A DNA stretch of 64,000 nt, taken from contig JASANG010003345.1 of the NCBI GenBank assembly GCA_030248215.1, positions 310,001-374,000 of the forward strand, given 5' to 3'. The notes under the pieces are model-generated. The model was given only the letters and a program-made list of their open reading frames with translations, made no database searches and was not told the DNA's origin. Each line of letters starts with the position of its first letter. Position 1 is the stretch's first letter. The stretch is from Enoplolaimus lenunculus. Lineage: Eukaryota > Nematoda > Enoplea > Enoplida > Thoracostomopsidae. Positions 27,001 to 37,400 of the stretch are shown here, piece after piece. The translations under genes were made by a program, and so were the position numbers.

Positions 27001-27078
27001 AACCTGTTTAATGTTTTTTGGCAACTTGCTCCAAGAACAGTTGTTTTGAATGTAACAGTCAATCTCTGAGCTAATCAT
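15045..27078 (-). CDS. FAM91: FAM91 family protein, complete 22-exon gene
   Basis: Exons spliced in phase: 27004..27078, 26727..26811, 25171..25322, 24889..24946, 24643..24731, 24171..24314, 23256..23346, 22853..22915, 22484..22590, 22227..22268, 21529..21614, 20210..20463, 19523..19665, 19128..19214, 18624..18802, 18162..18249, 17859..17969, 17417..17530, 16849..16930, 16121..16355, 15579..15767, 15045..15219. They total 2649 bases, 882 residues plus stop; human FAM91A1 has 838. Diagnostic stretches include [12 protein letters not shown] near the start, [77 protein letters not shown] and the [14 protein letters not shown] segment. In animals FAM91A1 acts at the trans-Golgi network, binding TBC1D23 and forming a complex with WDR11 that captures endosome-derived vesicles. 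The C-terminus is somewhat shorter than the human one after the DFIRCFQE region, and an acidic Ser/Pro-rich insert (exon 12) replaces the vertebrate linker. Start: first ATG upstream of the conserved N-terminus. Confidence 0.95.
15225..15290. repeat. AT-rich trinucleotide microsatellite
   Basis: Imperfect (AAT)n tract inside FAM91 intron 21, immediately before the last exon. Confidence 0.7.
16695..16738. repeat. (ATT)n microsatellite
   Basis: About 13 nearly perfect ATT units inside FAM91 intron 19; a shorter (ATT)n tract lies at about 20175..20191. Confidence 0.8.
20690..21250. repeat. about 170-bp satellite, three units, in FAM91 intron 11
   Basis: Units start near 20700, 20866 and 21040 with ATGCAAATTAGCTATTAGCT-like sequence, followed in each by TTTGTARACAATTTATTCAG and CTCGYACCCAAAAACCC. 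A shortened closing unit with TATGCAAATTAGCCTGTAGC ends at about 21240. The same unit forms the longer array at 60515..61700, including an equivalent closing unit, so this is a dispersed element with internal tandem repeats. Confidence 0.75.
23699..23981. mobile_element. MITE with ACTTAAGT palindromes (uninterrupted copy) in FAM91 intron 6
   Basis: This 283-bp copy is in opposite orientation to that at 7552..8377. ATT lies on both sides (23696..23698 and 23982..23984). It keeps the sequence AACTTAAGTAATTACTTAAG uninterrupted at the point where the other copy carries the nested MITE, so it serves as the empty site. Confidence 0.8.
25440..26420 (+). mobile_element. decayed non-LTR retrotransposon (CR1/Jockey-like) in FAM91 intron 2
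   Basis: Plus-strand frames give reverse-transcriptase pieces in the expected order. A segment with [15 protein letters not shown] is followed by [18 protein letters not shown] with [16 protein letters not shown] motif comes next, then [20 protein letters not shown] with the GDLKIY form of the usual ADDTKIY box, and finally [12 protein letters not shown] and a KLKKF segment matching the end of CR1/Jockey-type polyproteins. The pieces are in different frames with several stops and the 5' half is missing, so it is dead. The ADD catalytic triplet is degenerate (AGD). It lies antisense to the host gene. Confidence 0.8.
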
Positions 27079-30000
27079 GACCTGTAGTTATTAATCAATT
27101 TATAGTTGACAAATTGTGAAGTGCTTCTAAAAATGTTGTCGGGTTTGGCCTCAGTGTGTGCTCTCGGAATTCCTCAAACAACTAGCTATGTCGTTTATCT
27201 TGGTGTACAAACCCCCTCCCGTCTCAGTCTTGTTCTCAGCTAATTTCACTTATGTCATTGACGTGCATTATTACCTATATTTCATATTGTTTTCAGGTAC
27301 CAAAACCATATTTTCCTACCAAACTCTACGCGCTCAGTTCAATGCGCTATCCGATTTCTGCAAATTCTTCCCTTTTTGACCCTCTTGTGCCAATTCCAAC
27401 ATGACATATTTCTTGTGATCTATTTTTCAGGTGCTCATTCCATTTCGCACCTCCATTCCTGCTAATTCTGCCCCCATTTTTGTCTATTTGCCATGATTCT
27501 GTTTGTGTTATGATTACGGTGATTCTAGAATATTCTTACAGTTTTGCGATAGCTTAGCTAGTACTGGTGCTTGGACGATTTTTGGTTTACACGTAAAACA
27601 TAGCAGTATTTTCATACTCGGAATACATAATTTCTGCCTTGACGGAGGTCCCGTAAGCGGTGTTTGACGGAATTTGCCTATTTTTCGAGTATGCATTGCA
27701 TTTTCCCGAAACTTGTCGTAAAGGTTTTCGGTCGCATGGCCCTCGTTCAGAAGCTACAAGAATCAAAACTAGGGAAAATCAGTAAATTGTTATAAACGGG
27801 TCTAACGGGCTTATGTTCAGTATTTTGTGTTAATTACTTGTTCGCCGCTAGTAAACGGAGAAACCGTGTTGTATAAACCCAGCCATAGCAGTGCGGAAAC
27901 TTGTGTTAAAACTGTTCCAGGATCGACCAGAAAGTAGACCATACCCGCCTTCGGATCAATCAGAAATCCCCGTTTTTGACCGGTACATTCACATAATTTT
28001 AAACTGCTATGACGTGATAGTTTAAAAAGTTGTTTTCGTTGATAAGCTTTGTTCCCCTGATTATAGCCCTATCACTTTTCAGGTAACTATAGCGATTCTT
28101 AAGTACAACATGATGCGCCCTGGCTGTTGCGTGAAGCCCCAGCGTGCACTTTATGTCACACCGATTCTCACCGACAGCGTACCTTTGCACCTAGCTATGT
28201 CGTTTCTTGGCGAGTATTTGCATTTCAATTTCTAGCCGTCAGCCTGTAAACAATATGTATCCTGTGCTTTAGGTTTCTGAAAATAATGCCGAACAAAAAC
28301 TTTACAACATGAACAATATTAATACATATAGGTATATTAAAAGTGTGTTGTCTAAAACTTTAGCGCTGGAATTTATCTATCTCTCAATTTACAAAATTTA
28401 CCATGTTGCACGGTTTATACAACTGTGCAACTTCATATACGTTGGCAAGCCATTTCACTAAATCTTTAGTACTTTGAGCATGAACTTAACCATTACTTGA
28501 GAATGGCTGGTTTACAGAAACATGACTTCACGTTCACACTGAAAAACATCGCAAGCGAACGGAGCGGAAAACCATACGTAATTTTTGTATCTAATGTAAA
28601 TTATGATGCAAGTCTTGTTAATTAAATTTAAGCGCTATTTTATCGCTTTTAATGCTGTAAATACACTATTTAGAATGCCAAGATCCTGAAACAAATTCAG
28701 TAGGTGGAAACATATGATAAATTATGGAGTTTGGCACAAATTGAAAATTTTGCCCATACACACTCGAACAATTTTAGATAAATAAATTAGAATAATATGC
28801 CAATTTTTCTTAAATTTTCAAATGAGAAAAAATTTTCAATACTGAAAATACCGGAAAATCCGGTGAAAAAATACCGGATTTTTTACCGGACCGGATAGTG
28901 AAAAATGCCGTATTTCCCTACCGGAACCGGAATTCCGGTTGCACCCTGCTAATAGGGACAAAACGTGTCCCTAGCTGCCCCTGTTATAACGTGAACCCCG
29001 CAATAAATTATGTTTTGAGTGTCCTGAAGCCCTGGAAACACATATGTATTGTCGTCTCTCCCTTCGTAAAGAGTAAGGACATTTACCACTATCTAACTAC
29101 ACTGCTGGAGTTGTCTCACATCGCAAAGCAGAATGTGGTTTTATATGCACTGTCAAACGAGGTAGTTGGAAAACTTTTTACACTAGCGCAGGTGTTTTAA
29201 CTCGGCTGATCCATTACAATTCACAACAATTAACTCTTTTAAGTGCACAAAACTTGTGACAATTCGTGTTAAAACACATTCCTTTGACATAATTTAATAC
29301 TCTCGTTAAAATTGACATCCTTCAATTGACAAAATAACTTGTCAAAGTATTATTTTCAGATCACTCTTGGTTTGTTCTCATTAAAGGCATAAGCAAACGA
29401 CGACGTAGAAGTAGATTTGGACAAAGACGCTGTTGATTTCGTCAGAAGAAGTTAGCTAAAAATCAAAATAAGCATGTAAATATTAGATATTTGAACTTTA
29501 AGTATTACGTTTTAAACCTCGATAGTATTTGAAAATAACACCAATTTTCAAAATAATTTTAGAACCGCAAATAATTTGAATCTCAGCTGCATATTGGTCA
29601 AAGCATCAGCAAACCTGGCAGAAGTCGTGAATTTGTTTTGACTAGCATAAATAATAGAGATTTATTATTTTGAAAGCAATTGGTGAAAGTTTGATTGCAG
29701 AAGATTCATATTTGTTTGAAACAATAGCGGCAGCAGAAGCACTTTCTTTCATCCTATCTTTTAACGGCTTTCAGTATTAATACAGGCAAATGTGTTTTGT
29801 CACATTTAGAAATTCAAACTGTGTTAAAACGATGCAGCAGCACGAAGTTGCTTTTATATCAGTTCTGACCTCCAATCGATAGTTTGAAAATCGCATGTAT
29901 TTTAGAGTACTTTATAAATTATAATTGTTACACACAGGACCGCTTGCGATCCTAACGTCAAATTTTGTAACAACAGCTTTTACAAGATAGAGCCCCAATA

Positions 30001-30505
30001 TACAAACCATTCCAGGCATCTCGTCGCACGGAATTTGAAAATTACCAACACATTGGTGCTTCGACTAATACTTTGTTAGTTAAAGGTATTTTTGTATGGC
30101 CTAATTTCATACTTTAATACATGAATAAGTTTGCTGATCCTAAGGCAAAAAGTCACTTTTGTACAACTTCTCCCCGGGAGCCGAAAATTTGAAAAATGAC
30201 TGTCACGGGGGTGAGATTTGACAGCAATACCATTAGGTTTTGGTTCTCAGACAAGTTAGCTTATGTTTGGTGCACCCACATCCGTCGAACATCTGTATGA
30301 AAACCAGATCCGTCTGCAGAAGTATTCGTTCGTCGTAGCCGTAATAATATATATCCGCATATTTTCTCAAATAATAGTGTATAAAACACGAGTGAACACA
30401 AAATGAACGGCTGTAAAAATATTTGAAATATACAGTCGCCGAAACAAAACGTGACTCTATTTAGTTTAGCATAAAAATGAACTTATTTCAAGTTCTGTTA
30501 CATTA

Positions 30506-31032
30506 TGGGTCATCCACGTAATACTGTCTACGCTACTGTAAAAAATTGTCCACACACCTGGTTTTAAGGGCGGGACAAAACGACAATGTCCTTAAGCTAT
30601 AAGGACTTCACAGAAGGTGTAACTAGATAGTGGGTTTAGAAAGCAGGTCCTTCGAAGGGACTAAAGACTATGTAGACACTGTCTGGACACAGTCTCTGAC
30701 AATACGAGTTCCTTCGAACAGACCCTGTGTAATTGCAAAGCAAAGCTCCTTCCGACAAACTTTGTGTTATGAAATATGCTGAGTCCCTTCTGACAGACTC
30801 TGGACAAAACAGTTGTCCTTTAAATAACGTATTGACAATTTAGCATGGATATGGACGGCAACGTGACCAAGCATAGGTCGTTTAGAGAGAGTACGAGTTG
30901 TCAGCAGGGTATACACAGGACAGGAGTGACATTTGGACATGTAATTTGGAAACAATAAAATTACAGACTTAGGGGCTCGTACGTGGGGACAATTTTTTAC
31001 AATAGCGTAGACAGTATAACGTGGATGACCCA
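30506..31032. mobile_element. PIF/Harbinger-like MITE with TTA target duplication
   Basis: Inverted ends of about 47 bp, TGGGTCATCCACGTWATACT continuing through GTCTACGCTA to AAAAAATTGTCC, bound a 527-bp element. TTA occurs on both sides (30503..30505 and 31033..31035). It contains the inner GAGTCCCTTCTGA motif shared with the copy at 7865..8321 and no transposase reading frame. Confidence 0.85.
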
Positions 31033-31414
31033 TTATAAAATATTAGAAATGTGAATCAACAGATTTTAAAACAGCTGGTTGAAATGTAGACTAATATTGC
31101 AAATTAATTGCACAATGAATCATAAATAGGACAACTCAAAATTGTTCATCCTGAAAGACATTATCACCGGTATTATAAACCTTGTCATCCGTCGGCATCT
31201 CCAGGTATTAAAATAATGTTATGCGCTCTACCCCGTTTTTCATGCTAACCACGTCCGGTTCACTGATTAAAGCTATTTATTACTTCGGTTATAACCAGCA
31301 ACTAATGGGACATCATAGTAATAGTCAGATATTCTAGCTGTCTCACTGGGTTAGGAATGAATCATGAAACCCATTGGCTAAAAACGGTTGGAAAAATATT
31401 TTTTACAGTGGTTA

Positions 31415-31420
31415 TTTATT
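31415..31420 (-). promoter_or_regulatory. poly(A) signal of the P450 gene
   Basis: AATAAA on the minus strand, 62 bases after the P450 stop codon, at the normal distance for a cleavage signal. Confidence 0.5.
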
Positions 31421-31482
31421 CCAATTAACTCTTTTGAAGGTCTCTTGAATATTTCTATATTGAATTAAACTAATCGTTGAAT

Positions 31483-34400
31483 TTATCTTCGAGTAACGTA
31501 AAATTCGTAAGCAGCTGGATGCACCAAGAGACCAACACGCCTGCCTTCCGGTGGACTTTTCACTCCTTTAGGATTGTGAAACCGAAATAGCCGTATTAAT
31601 CCTCCGGTAAAATGGAACAATTCGACGCGAGCCAGTCCTTCGCCAAGACAAATACGTTTACCTAAAATGATGTAAGTTTAAACCAGACTTACGCGTTTTA
31701 TAAATCTTTTGGTTGCAAGATTATCAGGTATTGAACTGAATCTTCCGGAAAACTGAATAACATCTTTTCTATAAGCTACTGACTGAAAACGGCTACAAAT
31801 ACCTTCTTAATGTTCAAGCGAAGGATACTAAAATCACATATTCTTTTGATCACTTATCAAAAGAAAGTCAGCTGTAGACATCTGCTGAAAAAATGACCGA
31901 GGTATAATTGAATTTGTTGCAGAAAACATTTGTTATGCGCCGAACTCTTCAACTCATGTGAGCAAAGAAGTCAAACATTAAATTACGGTAATTACCTGCA
32001 CTGAACGGCATAAAACTAGGAATTCGGCTATTTACGCTCCCATCTTCGTATAGAAATCTCGCTGGTTTGAACTCAAATGGGTCTGACCACTTTTTGGGAT
32101 CATAATGAACCCGTGCTATGTTTGCATACACCACAGTTCGTTCGGGAAGTTCATATCCCCTGAAACAAAACTATCGCCCTCATATCTTTAAGTCAAGTTC
32201 ATTATGCGCATACACGCTTATTTGGTCGTTGAGTGTTGATTAAAACTAAATTAAATATGAGCTTCTCGGACTCCGATATTTTGCAAACAACTAACGTGAA
32301 AGGCATTTTGTACTATTTAAGCAAGATGTTACGCCAGAATTTGTGAACTAATGGACGGATAGTAAAGTTGTAATAGCAACGCCATTGTAAATCAACTGCG
32401 CAAACTATATTCTCTGGTGCACAAAAAGTTAACTTTCAAGCAAAAATTTTTAGTCCCGACATCGTATCAAGACGCCTTAAATCACATTCATCAAACTTCA
32501 AATTTAGGTATCACTTAATCAGCTCGATCATGACAAAATATAATGTACATAAATTTTCAAAATAAAGATCATAAAGCGGTTCTATAACTGTCTGGTTAAA
32601 GAGAAGGTAGTGAGGAAATTTGCGGTCGCTCCATCCCGCCCAGGCTTTTGAAATTTTTTCTACATACATCAACGGGTAACATGAAAATCCCGTCGCCACC
32701 TGCTCTATGAAAATATCAATTAACAAAAGTTAACTGCACTTCGGCAAATTCTATGTTGATTTCCATATTTCAATGCATTTACGGATCATCCATGTTAATA
32801 TAATACTCGCTCTAATGTAAAAATTCGTCTAACCACCGCGTAAAAATCAGTATACAAAACAGGGCTGTAACTAGCGTGTTGGAGTCGGACAAAAGCTAAA
32901 AAATGAACCAAAAGAAATAATGTGTTTGTGTTGTTGTTATGTATGTTTGCGATGCTATAAGATATATCTTTACGTCTCCGTTCATGAGTACCATACACTA
33001 TAGCGCTCTCGTAATAAAGTGTTTAAACGATGCCGGGCCTTACAAGCAGACCCAGACGTTTTTTGCTGTATCGCGAGTAGTATATCATAGATGGTCTATT
33101 ACTCTATTTTCTCGAGACTTTTACTTATTCAGTCCATTTTTAACCTCAATTTAACAAGCCGCGGATTAGCAAAGTTTAAACGTTTACTAGTTAAACAAAT
33201 GTATAACTTTACCTGAGTTGTACTGCTTTAGTGGTTGCATGCGGTAAAGAGAGTGGTGCAATACTACTCATTCGTTGAACTTCCATAATGAATGACTCAA
33301 GATGAGGAACTCTGCGACGCTGCTGAAATGAATATAAAAATGGAGCTCTTGTACAGCGTATTCCACTGGTTTTGTCTTAGGCTCAGGCTTAGGCACAGTG
33401 TTAAGTTTCGGAAAACACTTGAATAAGTTTAAGCTATAAGCCTAAACCTTAATTGACGAGGGAATGTACAATAACTTTGACGAAATTTGCATACTGTACT
33501 ATGCAACGTTGGAGTAGAGTTCAATTAAAACGGATAAAGTTCTGGCGGATGTTTTATTAATTTGTCAGACTACATTTGCTTTGTAAACAATTTCTAATAA
33601 TAATGCACAAAATTAGATATCAGTTGGCTGAGTTTGCCAAATTTTTGTCCTACTGCATTTATGACGATTTTCAATAAACCAAACAATATTTGCTTGTAAC
33701 AAGCAGCCCTTGAAATGGTTATGGAGACGAGACATGCACATTCCAATCCTTTAATGATCAGTTTGACACATGAACACTAAAGAGCACTGGCTAGAAAATT
33801 ATGATATACCAGCATTTGGAATGTCTTACCATAGGGAACTTGATAAAGAAATTTTAAGATCTAATAAAAATTTGTTTTACTACACTAAAGCAACTTATTA
33901 CTCATGGCCAAAAAACAACATGCCGAAAAAGGAACTAGTTTGATTTCGTTTAGTCTCATGTTTCCACTTGTCTTTGCGACGAATTAGTAAAATACGGAAT
34001 GAAGATTCCGTATATAAAAAGGACTAAACCACTGAAGACATACCACATACAAAAGAACGTACACAACGCTCGTTGCCTATTCGGCCAATCCCTTTTCCGT
34101 TATGGGGAGAGCAAAGCGGTAAAGTTAGGGATTTATTAAATTATTCAAATTTCAGAGTTGCTCTGTTTTTATTTTACAAAGTTGATGTGTTCAAACCGTC
34201 CACTAATTGCTCATAAACGTGGTGGAATAATTGGTAAGCGCAACACATGCCATACTTTGGCGTCATGCAACTCTTCGCAAGTTGCACTTTAATGGCCAGT
34301 GTTAGCATGAATTCTTGATAAAATAAACGTTAGTAGTAACGGAGCAATTTTAAATATGACTGTTCCTCTTAGTAATAGTTTCACCGCACGAAACCTTCCT

Positions 34401-37400
34401 GCATGAGTCGTTTGAATGATTTTCATCACAACTCAAGAACGCCGAAATAATACCTGCATTTATTAGTGTAACCTTTGATTGCTAACCTCAACAACGTGAA
34501 ATATTAATTTCTCTGTGCTGAGAATGACTACGTGTAACAAGCAGCCCTTGAAACGGTTAGGGAGACGGGATACATCTGTTCGCGTATGAATCTAGACAAC
34601 GTAATCACTGGCGGTTCTACGTTGTATTGAGACGGGTGGGAGACGGGGTCTTTATATTTCTGTAACACTTTGGTGTGAATTTTATAATTTTTTCATTTCT
34701 GCTTCTATGAATCAGCTGTATACAAAACATTGCGGACGGTGGGGTGGCCACAACCTTATGATTACTCTTAGTATTGGCTGTATAGTATACAGTACGCGTG
34801 TGTATACGACTTACCTCTGTAGCCTTCAACGAAAATACAAATCAGTGCTTAATAATTCAGTTATGCAGCTGCGAGCCTTGCGCACAACTGACAGCGCCCA
34901 GTCCAGGGCCTAAACCTAATCCAAAACCTAGTTTAGGCGTTTGGGGTACACGTCCATAAAATAAAAACGTAACAGTAACAAAAGTTAAAATCGTTACGTC
35001 GTAAACCAATGGATCATGCGTTCCAAACGCGTCAACAATTTCGTCATATAATCGATCTTGGTATTCAGGGAACTTCAGCAAAAACCAAATAACCCACTCC
35101 ATTGTTGTTGCAGTTGTATCCGTTCCGGCAAGAAACAATTGATTTATAGTATATATCAAATGCTGATCTGAAAAATTATAATACACAAAATTGATTTTTA
35201 AACAGAAGGAAAACTAAAAATTGGAACTTTAACAAAGCCTCCATCAATGAAGAAGAGGAATCGCAAAAGAAATAGAATTTATTGAAATATTTCAAATTAA
35301 TCTCAAATAATCCGTTCTTGTCTCCAGTGGTTGATTTAGAAATTTCCCACGGGGAACGGGCATAATATATATGCAATTAATAAAATTGTAGCACCGAAGG
35401 TGTCGCTAAGGTTTTTTGGTATACAAGATAAAAAAATTTTGGCACTGAAGGTATCGTGAAGTTTTTTTGAAAGAAATCGACACAGAGAATTTTACAGCAA
35501 CGTAGCAAATCGCATCACAACATCAGGATCGCAACTACGGGGCGATAAGGGGGCGCCATCATACCTGCCGAACTAAAACCTACAAATGGAAGTTAATTAT
35601 ATACCAAACAGATGCGCTGTGTCTCTGTCGCTCTCCGTTTCGTCCATCATCGATTCAAGAAAGTCGCGTGGCGGAGCACCAGGCGTTCGGGACTGCTTAT
35701 GTTCTTCCATTAGCTCTAAAATTTAACTCCATGGTATGAACGAAATAAACGAATTCAATTGTAAAATATAGACTTCCCCTAATAGCTTTAGCCGGACCGT
35801 CTTCACTGTGCTAGTAGATTTTATTCCATAAACAAGCAATCGCAACGACCAGAGTGCATAACTGCTCGCCTGGACAGAATTACAATTTCATGCAGTGTAT
35901 TTGATTCATTACTCAAAGTAAAAATGTTAATACTTTTAGTGCAGTAGAGTGCGGCGAAGCCTTGGCAGAATATAATTAAAATAATGAAGTTTTAAACGAT
36001 AGAAAATGGCTGGCATAAAACGTGCGGGATTCAAGTAAAACTAGAGATGGATTAAAAAAGAAATAACAGTCCGGAACCGAATAACAAACAATGTGATCTC
36101 TAAAGGCGCAAAAATCTCAGTCTCTCGTATTCGGGTAAATAACAAGGGAGGTGACCGCAGGAAAGGTGAAAAAATATCAGTCAGCCCTTCCTATTCGGAT
36201 AACTACACTAGGTGCCAGAGCAATTAATGAAGAATTATTCTACTCGAATATAAAATTGAGCTGACGCATTTACATGCATGTCACCAGGCCTTACCCCATT
36301 TTGATAAGGGTGCACATGTGTAGGGTTGAGTTATTTGGTTGTGGGAAAACTGGGAAACAGACTTGCGAAAAAATGGAAAACATAGACAGCTAGCACACGA
36401 CTACTAGTTAGTAGGTGTGCACGTTATCGATTTACAAATTGTCAAAGTGTCTGCTTTTTAAGAAAACACCAACAAACAATAGCATCACAACAATTCGTCA
36501 CTCGACAACTCGCCGACCAGTAACTTGTGATACGAACACGAGGTGTAGACGGGAACAATTTCTTCACCAGGCGCGCGCCTAACCCATCCTTATTTTTTGT
36601 GGTCATTAAAAATTTGTTAAATATTCCATTGCAGTGTATATTGTTGATAATCATATGAACATGATAGTGTTCATATATATGGTTCGCGCTTCTCAAGTGC
36701 GTGTTTGCATGTTGGTACTCAAGTAATAGCAGACCTATTTCGTTTAAATTTTGTACACTGGTATAATGGTCTGTCGGGAATATCTGTGCCAAAGGATTTG
36801 CCAAAAGAGCGTGGACTTCAGTAGTTACGGTCAAAAAACTCGTTACAGAAAGTGCACGAAATTTTCCATTTTGGTTCAGCACTTTTTTCCCGTTAGCTAT
36901 GTAATTTTACGGTTATAACTTTCACCAGTTTATAGAGCTTGTGGTTGGTTTCTTCCCAACGGTTGGTTTCACCCCAACTGTCGGTTTCACCCCAACGGTT
37001 GGTTTCATCCCAACAGCCGGTTTCACCCCAACGGTTGCTTTCACCCCAACAGTCGGTTTCACCCCAACGGTTGGTTTCACCCCAACAGTCGGTTTCACCC
37101 CAACGGTTGGTTTCACCCCAACTGTCGGTTTCACCCCAACGGTTGGTTTCACCCAACAGTCGGTTTCACCCCAACAGTCGGTTGTTTCACCCCAACGGTT
37201 AGTTTCAGCCCAACGGTTGGTTTCACCCCAACAGTTGGTTTCAACCCAACGGTTGGTTTCACCCCAATGGTTGGTTTCACCCCAACGGTTGGTTTCACCC
37301 CAACGGTTGGTTTCACCCCAACGGTTGGTTTCACCCCAACGGTTGGTTTCACCCCAACGGTTGGTTTCACCCCAACAGTCGGTTTCACCCCAACGGTTGG

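Larger units (their letters stand above)
27079..31482. other. intergenic region between P450 3' end and FAM91 5' end
   Basis: I see no conserved coding exon in these 4.4 kb. It contains a repeat ending in CCGGAATTCCGGTTGCACCC near 28850..28953, a plus-strand open frame of 100 codons (28898..29200) that begins inside that repeat and matches nothing I know, and the Harbinger-like MITE at 30506..31032. The FAM91 promoter should lie just right of 27078, but no core element can be recognised with confidence. Confidence 0.6.

Noticed and set aside
32779-32850. Third copy of the Harbinger-like MITE (GGATCATCCATG start)
   Set aside because: Only one end is weakly similar, and no matching right end or target duplication could be found.
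36442-36882. 146-codon minus-strand frame as a gene
   Set aside because: It covers the dispersed flank of the minisatellite element. In the second copy at 62.6 kb the corresponding frame is not kept and the differences are not biased to synonymous sites.
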